Source: an uncultured Bacteroidales bacterium (GTDB taxonomy: Bacteria; Bacteroidota; Bacteroidia; Bacteroidales; Paludibacteraceae). From it: 9,921 bases of DNA. The notes beneath the pieces are model-generated. The model had not been told where the DNA came from. It saw nothing but the letters and a program-made list of their open reading frames with translations, and searched no databases. Position 1 is the stretch's first letter, and each line of letters opens with the position of its first letter. This document shows positions 1-8,509 of this stretch, in pieces. A program made the translations under genes and the position numbers. The stretch covers positions 1 to 9,921 of the forward strand of contig CAMHEP010000049.1 of assembly GCA_946184195.1 (NCBI GenBank). Reading direction: 5' to 3'.

Positions 1-1248
1 ACCACTCTCTTGAACGGCGAAGTATGGACATTCGCTCGACTGAGAGGCATTGAAGTCACAGACGGCAAACTGAGTCTCAATGCCAACGTCATGAATGGTG
101 GAGACTATACGTTCAAGACCGGTTACCTCAAGAAGACTTCTTCACGGCGCTCACTCGTCAAGGGAGGCGATTTCTCTATGCTCAGTCAGGTAGAGAAGAA
201 TGGAGGTAAATACTACGACCGCGGCAGCGGAAGCGATGAAGACGTATTCACACTATCTGCACGCAATGGCATGAACATGGCCCGTTTGCGTCTATACAAC
301 AAGCCGGGCATGGAGGTGGAAACTACCGGTATGAAAATGTTTACCGGCATACAAGACGAAGCAGATATCTTAGCCCTTGCGAAGCGCGCTAAAGACGCAG
401 GTATGGATATCGAACTGACTTTTCACTACTCCGACTATTGGACCAACGGCGGAGAGCAATTCAAACCCACCGCATGGGTAGACGCAAGCCAATCGGCACT
501 GCGCGACTCGGTTTATCAGTACACCAAACGTTTTCTCAGAAAAATGGTGTCACAAGGTACAACACCGCGCTATGTGAGCATCGGCAATGAGATACAGTCC
601 GGTATCCTTTTCGGTCGTTTCGATGAGAAAAACCATAATTGCACAGACAGTTTGAAAGCCAACGGCTATGTCACCCATATACCGGAACTGGCAGCGCTAC
701 TAAACGCCGGCAGTCGCGCTGTCAGAGAGACATGTCCCGACGCCAAGATCGTACTCCATCTCACTACCAGCACCGACATTAACCTCGACACATACAAGTG
801 GTTCTTCAATAACATGCGCAACTACATGGTCGACTACGACATCATTGGTGCAAGTTATTACCCATACTTCGGCAACTACACCATCGAGACCATGATAGAA
901 TGGGCGAACCAACTCACCAGCATTTACAATAAAGACTGGCTCTTCATGGAGGTGGGGTATGCGTGGAATAGCACCCTCCGGGACGGAACCATCGGTCAGT
1001 TAGCTACCAACCAACCCTACGAGGAGATGACCCCCTCGGCACAGCGTAAGTTTATGATTCAGCTCACCGAGGCTATTGAGAACGCTTCCTCACGTATCCT
1101 TGGATACATCTATTGGGACCCTATCTATCTGGACGCACCTAACTGCGGCTATCGCGAAGGAGAAAAGAATGTGGTGAACAACTACACACTCTTCGACTTC
1201 AACGGTCATGCACTCCCCGCCTGGGATGCCATAAAATATAATAAATAA
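1..1248 (+). CDS. GH53 endo-beta-1,4-galactanase (arabinogalactanase), 5' end missing
   Basis: This enzyme hydrolyses beta-1,4-galactosyl links in pectic galactan or type I arabinogalactan; in Bacteroidetes it is usually at the cell surface or in the periplasm. The frame is open from base 1, so the true start, signal peptide and any lipobox lie upstream; a TTG at base 10 is only an in-frame codon. Counting from base 1, residues 1-45 are the end of a beta-rich accessory domain (GIEVTDGKLSL). The catalytic barrel runs from about residue 55 (GGDFSML) to the stop. Family landmarks are ARLRLY (94-99), FHYSDYW (141-147), SIGNEI with the expected acid/base Glu197, and FMEVGYAW with the expected nucleophile Glu317. 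The end (YIYWDP, then TLFDFNGHALPAW) is also typical of GH53. No frameshift or missing catalytic residue is seen. It lies 53 bases before the lipoprotein gene and is probably co-transcribed with it. The family call is firm; substrate detail is inferred from the family. Confidence 0.95.
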   Translation, partial: TTLLNGEVWTFARLRGIEVTDGKLSLNANVMNGGDYTFKTGYLKKTSSRRSLVKGGDFSMLSQVEKNGGKYYDRGSGSDEDVFTLSARNGMNMARLRLYNKPGMEVETTGMKMFTGIQDEADILALAKRAKDAGMDIELTFHYSDYWTNGGEQFKPTAWVDASQSALRDSVYQYTKRFLRKMVSQGTTPRYVSIGNEIQSGILFGRFDEKNHNCTDSLKANGYVTHIPELAALLNAGSRAVRETCPDAKIVLHLTTSTDINLDTYKWFFNNMRNYMVDYDIIGASYYPYFGNYTIETMIEWANQLTSIYNKDWLFMEVGYAWNSTLRDGTIGQLATNQPYEEMTPSAQRKFMIQLTEAIENASSRILGYIYWDPIYLDAPNCGYREGEKNVVNNYTLFDFNGHALPAWDAIKYNK

Positions 1249-1254
1249 TGTAAT

Positions 1255-1277
1255 GGACAAAGGACTAAGGGACAAAG
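1255..1277. repeat. Short imperfect direct repeats between the GH53 and lipoprotein genes
   Basis: The sequence GGACAAAG occurs at 1255-1262 and 1270-1277, with the near copy GGACTAAG between them at 1262-1269. It fills about half of the 53-base gap. No hairpin, no Bacteroidetes -7 box (TAnnTTTG) and no Shine-Dalgarno site is visible in the gap. It may be simple slippage-derived intergenic sequence or a binding site; nothing here decides between these. Confidence 0.5.
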
Positions 1278-1301
1278 TACCAAGTAAACAACAGATTAAC
1301 C

Positions 1302-2654
1302 ATGAGAAATAGATTTTTTATTTTGACAATGCTTCTGACGGCAACGGTAGTGGTTCTGCTTACCGGTTGTCGCGAAGAAGGTGCCGATGAGCGCCCCGGA
1401 CTATATGTCAATACCGACCTCATCTACGCATTCCCCGGAGAGGATATACACCTGAGCGGACAAGCATCATGTTTCACGGGATTACAGCAGTTTGCCATCC
1501 GTTGCGACGCATGGAAGGTGAACGATGTGACTGACCTTAGCGGACAGAAACCCGTGGTGTGGAATTTCGAATATGTACTCCATGTGCCCACGGATGCCAC
1601 TTTCCCCCAACAACTCATCATCACCGCGACCGATGTTCACGGATCGGAAATAAAGAAGAACATATCCGTCCTCTTCGCACCCGCGACGCGCGCCCCTTAT
1701 GTAGAAGGACTGCGCAAGCAAATGGCTATTGAGAAGGACACCATCTCAGGTACTATTAAGAGCGATATAACCCTCACCCTCTACGGTGAGGATAACCTCA
1801 AAGAGGCCGTCGTCTCTATCCCGTCGCTGAGCAAGCAGGATACGTTCCGTCTTACACGCAAGGAGGAGAAGATTCATCTCAACTATACCTTCAACGATGT
1901 CGGGCACAATGCTATGACGCTGACCGTAAGCGACAACAGCGGAAACGTGACCGTGATGGAGAGCGACCTCGTCGCCATTGAGAACGAACACGCAGACGCT
2001 ATAGCCGACTATCCGAACATGTTTGCCTTCAAACGAAACGAACAGGAGAGCGACTATATATTCGGCTACTACATGTTCATGGAACGTAAAGACGACTACT
2101 GCTACCAGGTACTGGTCTACGCGGAGAGCGACGAGACGGAGTTCCTCTTCTCTACCACAAAGGAGACAAACGGTGGACGTCTATTCGGCGAATCGCCGTA
2201 CGTAGACGAGCGTATACTGAGCCGACAGACGTTACCCGGATATGTCAAGGGCTACAAACCCGGCAAGGGATATTGGGGATTATACATAGACCTCAAGCGT
2301 ATGTACATCGAGAAATGGCAACTCATCCCCGCCGATGCCTCCACCGCACCGCTCTATCACACCGGCGACTGGAACGGATGGAAATTCGATGCAATGAGCA
2401 AAGGTGCTACTGCCTACGAACAGGTAGCCGATATCACCGTCTATAAAGGCAACCAATATTTCGCCTTCGCTACCACTACCGATTGGAAGAACGTATGGCG
2501 CACATGGAAAACCGACGGAGGAGAGTTCGCCGGATGGTGGTTCTCCACCGACGGAGGTGGTGACGGTGCCTCCCTACCGACCATAGATACCGACACGGAA
2601 GCACACATCAGTTTTGACACAGCAATAAAATGGTGTACCATTAAGAAAAGATAA
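1302..2654 (+). CDS. SusE/SusF-like surface glycan-binding lipoprotein
   Basis: This is a predicted outer-membrane lipoprotein that would bind glycan at the surface and assist the SusCD transporter. Residues 1-22 form a lipoprotein signal peptide with lipobox LLTGC and acylated Cys23. The residues after it (CREEGADE) are acidic, like the Bacteroidetes lipoprotein export signal that sends proteins to the outer face. Residues of about 30-230 look like two beta-sandwich (Ig/SusE-like) segments. The C-terminal part (about 235-450) is rich in aromatic residues (for example DWNGWKF at 356-362, then WKNVWRTW and GWWF), as in SusE/F-type C-terminal binding domains of PUL lipoproteins (possibly DUF5121-like, from memory). 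No catalytic motif is recognised. The ATG at 1302 gives a complete signal peptide; no Shine-Dalgarno site precedes it. The gene ends 6 bases before susC, so co-transcription is nearly certain. Glycan specificity for galactan is inferred from context only. Confidence 0.8.
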   Translation: MRNRFFILTMLLTATVVVLLTGCREEGADERPGLYVNTDLIYAFPGEDIHLSGQASCFTGLQQFAIRCDAWKVNDVTDLSGQKPVVWNFEYVLHVPTDATFPQQLIITATDVHGSEIKKNISVLFAPATRAPYVEGLRKQMAIEKDTISGTIKSDITLTLYGEDNLKEAVVSIPSLSKQDTFRLTRKEEKIHLNYTFNDVGHNAMTLTVSDNSGNVTVMESDLVAIENEHADAIADYPNMFAFKRNEQESDYIFGYYMFMERKDDYCYQVLVYAESDETEFLFSTTKETNGGRLFGESPYVDERILSRQTLPGYVKGYKPGKGYWGLYIDLKRMYIEKWQLIPADASTAPLYHTGDWNGWKFDAMSKGATAYEQVADITVYKGNQYFAFATTTDWKNVWRTWKTDGGEFAGWWFSTDGGGDGASLPTIDTDTEAHISFDTAIKWCTIKKR

Positions 2655-2660
2655 TCAGCC

Positions 2661-5600
2661 ATGAGAAAGACAATACTCACAACCATGCTCCTTATGTTGA
2701 CACTGCCTATGGCAGCCGGCATCACAGGAACAGTATTTGACGAAAACAAAGAGCCGGTCATCGGAGCGAACATCGTCATTGAGGGTACCACGACAGGAAC
2801 CATCACCGATTTTGACGGAAACTTCAACGTGGACGCTACCGCCGGGCAGAAACTCATCGTATCGTACATGGGCTATATCAGCCAGACCGTTGTTGCAAAG
2901 AACGGATTAGTCATCAATCTGGTGCCCGACAGCAAGATGATAGACGAGGTGGTCGTAGTAGGTTACGGTGCCACGAAGAAAAGTAATATATCCGGTTCGG
3001 TAGAGGTAGTGAAGGCGGACGAACTGCCAAAGGCAGCCTCGGCGAGCGTAGGTGAGATGTTGCGCGGTCGTAGTGCCGGCATGAATATCACCTCTACCTC
3101 CGCCAGCCCGGGTGCAAGTCAGAATATCAGCATCCGCGGTGGTCTATCGGGACAGAAGCCGCTTATCGTCATTGACGGTATACCGCAACTGCAAGCCAGC
3201 AGCTTAGGAAGCGGAACAGGCTACAGCGGCGGCGACAAGGACAATAGCCTTATCAACATATCGCCCGACGATATTGAGAGTATCAACATCCTCAAGGACG
3301 CTTCGGCTGCCAGTATCTATGGTAGTGACGCTTCGGGCGGTGTCATCCTCATCACGACCAAACGCGGTAAAGAGGGTAAAGCCGAAGTGAGCTACTCCGG
3401 TTCGGTAGCCTTCCAAACCATCAAAGATGCCCCGGAGTTTCTTGATGCACAAGGATTCATGACGGAGCAGAACCGTGTTCTTGACGAACTGGGTCGTGCA
3501 GACGAACAACGCTATAGCCAAGAACAGATAGACCGGTTTGTGGGACGCGGAACCAATTGGATGGATAAGGTGACCCGTACCGGTATGGTTAACGAGCATA
3601 ACCTGAGTGTCAACGGAGGGTCAGAGAAGACCAAGTACCTTTTCTCCATCGGTGTGTACGACCACAAGGGTATCGCCAAGAACAACGACATGAACCGTAT
3701 CACAGGTCGTATCAACCTCGACCAGCAGTTCGGTAAATACGTAAAGGCAGGTGTTAACACCTCATTTACACGATTGCAATACAACAACGTGCCATTGGGC
3801 AATAGCCGCAACGAAGACGCAGCGCTTATCTACTCCGCCATGACGTTCAACCCGACGGTGCCGGTATACAACGCAGACGGCTCGTTCGCCGACAACCCGA
3901 TACGACCGAACATGTACCCTAACCCCGTAAGCCTGTTGGAAATTACTGATGAATCTCGTTCGTACGACATCTTCCTCACAGGTTACTTGGAAGTGAAACC
4001 CATTAAGGACCTCACGTTGCGAGCTACGGGTGGTGTGGATATGAAATTTGACGAATCAGACCAATACGTGCCTACCACGACCCTGAAGGGTGCTAACCTC
4101 GGCGGACAGGCAAGCAAACAGAGCCGCCGCACCAACCTCGGTATCATCACCGCTACCGCCACCTATGCGCACAACTGGAACAACCAACATGACCTGAGCG
4201 TGATGGCTGGTTGGGAGTGGAAAAAGAACATGTGGATTGGGCATGGCGAGGTAGCCAGCAAATTCCCTACCGACGATGCACTCATGCACAACATGGGAAC
4301 ATCGGAAGCCGAGAATCCAAACATATGGTCAAGCAAGGGGAGTAGCCAGATGGCATCATTCATCGGTCGTGCCCAGTATACAGCACTGAACCGCTATATC
4401 GTCACATTCAACATCCGTGTGGACGGAAGCAGTAACTTCTCCAAGAAACACCAATGGGGTGCCTTCCCCGGCTTGAGCTTGGCATGGCGGCTGAGCGAAG
4501 AGCCGTTCATGCGCGATGTCGCATGGCTCAGTGACCTCAAACTGCGTGGTGGTTATGGTCAGACCGGTAATGCCGGCAGTCTGACCGGTATCAACACTAT
4601 CTATGGCGTGAATCGCGGCACCTACGTGATAGACGGTAGCCTGGTGAACGGCATAGGACTTAAGAAATTAGGTAACCCAGACCTCAAGTGGGAGACACTG
4701 AGCGACGCCAACTTGGCACTGGACTTCGGCTTCTTCAAGGGACGATTGAGCGGAACACTCGAGTTCTATCAACGTGACCGTTTCGATGTCATCCTCACCA
4801 AGAGCCTTATGTCGTATCAAGAGATTAACACGGTGGACTACAATAGTAAGGAGGTTTATCGCAGCCGAGGTGTGGAACTGAGTCTGCACACAGTGAACGT
4901 AGATACCAAGTACTTCGGATGGAACAGTGACATCTGTTTCTCCTACTATCGCAATAAGACTATCAAGCGTGATGACGACTTCATCCCGTCGACTACCGAT
5001 CCGTATGAGAAAGACTGGGGGGATATATATGGTTATCAGACGGACGGTCTCATCCAAGCCGGCGAACACTACGCACACCTGCCCAACTCGGCTCCCGGTT
5101 CGATTAAGTACATGGACGTGAACGGCTATGTATACGAGGATGACGGCAAGACTATCAAACGCAACGAAGACGGCAGTTATATGTTGTCCGGCAAGCCGGA
5201 CGGCAAACTGGATAACGCCGATAAGGTGAAGCTATATAACGCAACCCCCATCCCCTTCTCGTTCAACAACACGTTCCGCATCTGGGACTTTGATCTCAAT
5301 ATCTATATCTACGGTTCGCTTAATGGTCACAAGCAAAACGATGTGCTCTATCAGTCCAGCTATAGTATAGCCGACCTCACGTATGGTGTGAACGCCCTGA
5401 CGGCAGTTCGCGACCGCTGGACCTACCAGAACCCCGGAGGTTCGCTACCCGGCGTGGCAGAGGCTAATTCAGGTATTGACCCCACATCATCCAATTACTT
5501 CTACGAGAACGCATGGTATCTGCGTTTGGACAATATCTCGTTGGGATATAATTTCCCTGCCAAACTATTCAAGGGCTATGTGAAGTCTGCACGTATATAC

Positions 5601-5723
5601 GTTGCCATGCGTAATATTGCAGTCATCACCCCCTACAAAGGTATGGACCCCGAGACCGGCAATGGTATCGGTGCCTACCCCAACCAAATGTCAGGTGCAC
5701 TGGGACTGAGTTTCAAATTTTAA
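2661..5723 (+). CDS. SusC/RagA-family TonB-dependent outer-membrane transporter
   Basis: This is the import channel of the locus: a TonB-dependent beta-barrel that moves oligosaccharides across the outer membrane together with the SusD-like lid. At 1020 residues it has the usual SusC length. Residues 1 to about 20 are a signal peptide ending near PMAAG. Residues 21 to about 93 form a carboxypeptidase-regulatory-like domain (ITGTVFDENKEPVIGANI). DEVVVVGYG at 95-103 is the conserved SusC/RagA segment before the plug. The plug covers about 110-236 and includes ISIRGG, PLIVIDGIP and the signature GGVILITTKRG ending at 236. The rest is the barrel, closing with the C-terminal Phe typical of outer-membrane proteins (GLSFKF). 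There is no N-terminal anti-sigma-interacting (STN) domain, so control through a SusC-linked sigma/anti-sigma pair is unlikely. The substrate (beta-1,4-galacto-oligosaccharides) is inferred from the GH53 and galactose genes around it. Confidence 0.97.
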   Translation: MRKTILTTMLLMLTLPMAAGITGTVFDENKEPVIGANIVIEGTTTGTITDFDGNFNVDATAGQKLIVSYMGYISQTVVAKNGLVINLVPDSKMIDEVVVVGYGATKKSNISGSVEVVKADELPKAASASVGEMLRGRSAGMNITSTSASPGASQNISIRGGLSGQKPLIVIDGIPQLQASSLGSGTGYSGGDKDNSLINISPDDIESINILKDASAASIYGSDASGGVILITTKRGKEGKAEVSYSGSVAFQTIKDAPEFLDAQGFMTEQNRVLDELGRADEQRYSQEQIDRFVGRGTNWMDKVTRTGMVNEHNLSVNGGSEKTKYLFSIGVYDHKGIAKNNDMNRITGRINLDQQFGKYVKAGVNTSFTRLQYNNVPLGNSRNEDAALIYSAMTFNPTVPVYNADGSFADNPIRPNMYPNPVSLLEITDESRSYDIFLTGYLEVKPIKDLTLRATGGVDMKFDESDQYVPTTTLKGANLGGQASKQSRRTNLGIITATATYAHNWNNQHDLSVMAGWEWKKNMWIGHGEVASKFPTDDALMHNMGTSEAENPNIWSSKGSSQMASFIGRAQYTALNRYIVTFNIRVDGSSNFSKKHQWGAFPGLSLAWRLSEEPFMRDVAWLSDLKLRGGYGQTGNAGSLTGINTIYGVNRGTYVIDGSLVNGIGLKKLGNPDLKWETLSDANLALDFGFFKGRLSGTLEFYQRDRFDVILTKSLMSYQEINTVDYNSKEVYRSRGVELSLHTVNVDTKYFGWNSDICFSYYRNKTIKRDDDFIPSTTDPYEKDWGDIYGYQTDGLIQAGEHYAHLPNSAPGSIKYMDVNGYVYEDDGKTIKRNEDGSYMLSGKPDGKLDNADKVKLYNATPIPFSFNNTFRIWDFDLNIYIYGSLNGHKQNDVLYQSSYSIADLTYGVNALTAVRDRWTYQNPGGSLPGVAEANSGIDPTSSNYFYENAWYLRLDNISLGYNFPAKLFKGYVKSARIYVAMRNIAVITPYKGMDPETGNGIGAYPNQMSGALGLSFKF

Positions 5724-5725
5724 TT

Positions 5726-5731
5726 AGGAGG
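5726..5731 (+). promoter_or_regulatory. Strong Shine-Dalgarno site before the SusD-like gene
   Basis: A perfect AGGAGG lies between the susC stop (5721-5723) and the susD ATG at 5742, leaving 10 bases between site and start. No other gene in the window has a comparable site. It supports the ATG at 5742 as the start. Confidence 0.75.
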
Positions 5732-5741
5732 CTAAGCTATC

Positions 5742-7256
5742 ATGAAAAAGTATTTATATATAATAATAGGTGTTGCACTGAGTATATCATCGTGCAACCT
5801 CTATCGTGAGGACTACACAGAGATCTCTCCCGAGGACTTTCCCAAGACAGAGAACGACCTCAAGCTGATGGTCAACCAACTGATGTATGAGTTCTGTACG
5901 GGTTACTGGGACGGACAAAGTATCTACAGTGCCGGATATGACGGCTATCAGGTGATGTCGGATATGTCGACCGATGTGTTATGGTCGGGTTGGGGTTGGC
6001 AGAGCGACGTGCTCTACTACCAACAATGGAAAGATAACAGCACCAGTTCTATATCAGACTATTTCTACCGTGGTTTTGCACACTATCAGTTCCTGAGCAA
6101 GGCTCGTCAGGTGATACGTCGTATCGAGGCAAGCGAGGCTAAGGAAGAAGCTAAGCGTCAGTATGCCGCTGAAGCGCATGCCCTGCGCGGCTGGATGGGA
6201 CTCTATCTATATGACTTCTTCGGACCTGTGCCGGTAGCTACGGATGCGCAGTTGGATGACCCGATGACATTCAATCGTATCGGCAGACTGAGCGAAGAAC
6301 AATACGACTCGGTGATGGTAAGCGACCTCACCTATGCGATTGATAATTTACCGGAGAGTGCACCGCGAGGACGAATGACCAAGGGTGCCGCAATGATGAT
6401 ACTGCTCAAATACTACATGATTCGCGGTGGTGAAGAGCCTACAGGACAATGGTTCGTCAAGGCAGAGCAACTATGCCGCGACATCATCGCCTTGGGTGTA
6501 TATAGCCTGCAAAACAACTATGCCAACATCTTTTCCATCGATAACCAGGGCAATAGCGAGATTATCCTGTCTGTGCCCTGCAATGCGTCAGCCAGTTGGA
6601 CGGCTAACTATATGACGGCAGAGATACTGCCCAGCAATATGCCCTGGACCGACAAGTCGGCAGGTTGGGGCGGATATGTGCTGCCTTGGGCATTCTACGA
6701 CAAATACTTCAAGTCAAATGCAGACAAGGATAAGCGATTGAGTTGCGTCGTGACTGAATATACCACTGCCGGTGGACAATATATCGGTAAGACTAATTCC
6801 AACCAACTGAAGTACGGAGCCCTGCCGCTTAAATACGGCAAGGACCCGAATATGACCGGTGCGCAAGCCGGCAACGAGTTGGTGATTTATCGTTATGCAG
6901 ACGTGCTACTTACGCTCGCCGAATGTATCGCCCGCAACAGCGGTGTGACGAGTGAAGCCGAAGGCTACCTGAACGAGGTGCGTCGCCGTGCCGGACTAGG
7001 AAATATCATGGGATATAATCAGAGTGCATTCATGGAAGCCATCTTGGCAGAGCGCGGCTGTGAGTTCTTCCTCGAGGGACTGCGCCGTCAGGACCTGATA
7101 CGATTCGGTAAATACCACACCGAAGCCAACAACCGTATCAATGCCGACAACAAGACGGAGTACTATAAAGTAGGCAAGGAGCATAACCGTTTCCCCATCC
7201 CACAATCATTCATTGATGAGAGTAAATCCGCCATTAAACAGAACGAAGGATACTAA
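5742..7256 (+). CDS. SusD/RagB-family outer-membrane glycan-binding lipoprotein
   Basis: This is the partner of the SusC-like transporter: a surface lipoprotein that forms the lid over the channel and binds the incoming glycan. At 504 residues it is a normal length. The signal peptide ends in a lipobox-like SISSC with acylated Cys18. The SusD-type helical (TPR-like) motif EAHALRGW runs from residue 144 and continues into FFGPVP at 159-164. The C-terminal SusD signature is present as LAERGCEFFLEGLRRQDLIRFG at about 435-455, preceded by YADVLLTLAEC and LNEVRRRAGL. It starts 18 bases after susC behind a strong ribosome binding site. No frameshift is seen. The sequence does not show which residues bind galactan; many Trp and Tyr residues lie in the loops between helices (for example WSGWGWQ near residue 83). 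Confidence 0.97.
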   Translation: MKKYLYIIIGVALSISSCNLYREDYTEISPEDFPKTENDLKLMVNQLMYEFCTGYWDGQSIYSAGYDGYQVMSDMSTDVLWSGWGWQSDVLYYQQWKDNSTSSISDYFYRGFAHYQFLSKARQVIRRIEASEAKEEAKRQYAAEAHALRGWMGLYLYDFFGPVPVATDAQLDDPMTFNRIGRLSEEQYDSVMVSDLTYAIDNLPESAPRGRMTKGAAMMILLKYYMIRGGEEPTGQWFVKAEQLCRDIIALGVYSLQNNYANIFSIDNQGNSEIILSVPCNASASWTANYMTAEILPSNMPWTDKSAGWGGYVLPWAFYDKYFKSNADKDKRLSCVVTEYTTAGGQYIGKTNSNQLKYGALPLKYGKDPNMTGAQAGNELVIYRYADVLLTLAECIARNSGVTSEAEGYLNEVRRRAGLGNIMGYNQSAFMEAILAERGCEFFLEGLRRQDLIRFGKYHTEANNRINADNKTEYYKVGKEHNRFPIPQSFIDESKSAIKQNEGY

Positions 7257-7297
7257 TCTATGATAATAATAAACCCTAAATAATACTGATTACCACT

Positions 7298-8461
7298 ATG
7301 AACAAGGAGAATCTTAAAAAAGTTTTTGCTGACAAATTCCCGGGTGAGATGGGGCATGTATATGCCTCTCCGGGTCGTATTAACCTGATTGGAGAGCACA
7401 CCGATTATAACGGCGGTTTCGTCTTCCCCGGAGCAGTGACTCAGGGTATTATGGCAGTTATTCGTCCGAACGGCACGGATAAGGTGCGTGCCTACTCTAT
7501 CGACCTCAACGACTACGCGGAGTGGGCTGTTTCCGACCCCGCAGGACCTGAGGCTACTTGTTTCCGTTTTGTATACGGTGTGGCACGCGAGCTCACGGAG
7601 CGCGGTGTGCAGGTAAAGGGCTTCGACACCGTCTTCGCCGGCGATGTGCCTCTGGGTGCAGGTATGTCAAGTAGTGCGGCGCTGGAGAGCTGCTTTGCCT
7701 ACGGACTGAACGACCTATTCGCTCAAGGCGAAGGGATCAGCAAGTGGGATATGGTGCTCGCAGGACAAGCCACAGAGCATAAGTATATAGGCTGTAACTG
7801 TGGTATCATGGATCAGTTTGCCAGCGTCTTCGGTAAGGCAGGCAAGTTGATGCGTCTGGACTGCAACAGCCGCGAGTTTGAGTACTTCCCCTTTGAGCCG
7901 AAAGGCTATAAACTGGTGCTTGTCAATAGTTGCGTGAAGCACGAGTTGGCAGGCAGTCCGTATAATGACCGCCGCCGCAGTTGCGAAAACGTAGCTGCTG
8001 CCGTACAAGCTCTGCACCCCGACAAGGAAGTGAAGACTCTGCGTGATGCCACATGGGAAGATCTAAAAGCGGTGAGTGGCACCTGCTCGGCAGAGGATAT
8101 CAAACGTGCCACCTTCGTGCTGGGCGAGAAAGACCGCGTGTTGGCAGTATGCGAAGCGCTCAACCGCGGTGACTACGAAGAGGTGGGACGGCAGATGTAC
8201 CTGACCCACCAAGGTCTGAGTAAGGATTACGAGGTGAGCTGCGAGGAATTGGATTACCTCAACGATATCGCCAAAGAATGCGGTGTGACAGGTAGCCGTA
8301 TCATGGGCGGCGGTTTCGGCGGCTGCACCATCAACCTTGTGAAAGACGAGCTATACGACGCCTTTGTGAAGCGTGCCGTTGAAGCCTTCCAAGCTAAATA
8401 CCACGTTGAGCCTAAGATTATCGACGTCGTAATCGGTGACGGTAGTCGCCGCATAGAGTAA
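7298..8461 (+). CDS. galK: Galactokinase (GHMP kinase family)
   Basis: This cytoplasmic enzyme phosphorylates alpha-D-galactose with ATP to galactose-1-phosphate, the entry step of the Leloir pathway. All family motifs are present at the usual places in 387 residues. The galactokinase signature GRINLIGEHTDYN lies at 26-38, with Arg27, Glu33, His34 and Asp36 in the substrate-binding and catalytic site. The ATP-binding GHMP motif VPLGAGMSSSAA is at 117-128. GIMDQF carries the expected catalytic Asp172. The third motif GSRIMGGGFGGCT is at 332-344. There is no signal peptide. The signature separates it from mevalonate and homoserine kinases; N-acetylgalactosamine kinase is a less likely alternative, given the GH53 context. 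It follows susD after 41 bases with no terminator or promoter visible, so it is probably transcribed with the PUL. Confidence 0.97.
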   Translation: MNKENLKKVFADKFPGEMGHVYASPGRINLIGEHTDYNGGFVFPGAVTQGIMAVIRPNGTDKVRAYSIDLNDYAEWAVSDPAGPEATCFRFVYGVARELTERGVQVKGFDTVFAGDVPLGAGMSSSAALESCFAYGLNDLFAQGEGISKWDMVLAGQATEHKYIGCNCGIMDQFASVFGKAGKLMRLDCNSREFEYFPFEPKGYKLVLVNSCVKHELAGSPYNDRRRSCENVAAAVQALHPDKEVKTLRDATWEDLKAVSGTCSAEDIKRATFVLGEKDRVLAVCEALNRGDYEEVGRQMYLTHQGLSKDYEVSCEELDYLNDIAKECGVTGSRIMGGGFGGCTINLVKDELYDAFVKRAVEAFQAKYHVEPKIIDVVIGDGSRRIE

Positions 8462-8509
8462 AAGTCTCTCTCCAAATACCAACCCTGCACCATTAACACA
8501 GTACGCTAT

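Noticed and set aside
10..12. TTG at base 10 as the start of the GH53 gene
   Set aside because: The frame is open through base 1, there is no signal peptide after the TTG, and the residues around it continue a beta-rich accessory domain, so the gene begins upstream.
1772..1791. A 7-bp perfect hairpin (CCTCACC / GGTGAGG with a 6-base loop)
   Set aside because: It lies inside the lipoprotein coding region, has no T tract, and is short enough to arise by chance.
2441..2869. A 142-codon open frame on the minus strand across the lipoprotein-susC junction
   Set aside because: It covers the end of one well-supported gene and the signal peptide of the next; its hydrophobic look is a by-product of the opposite strand.
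7257..7297. A possible promoter or terminator between susD and galK
   Set aside because: The gap is AT-rich with TAATAATAA-like sequence but has no TAnnTTTG box with a TTG upstream, and no stem-loop followed by T residues.
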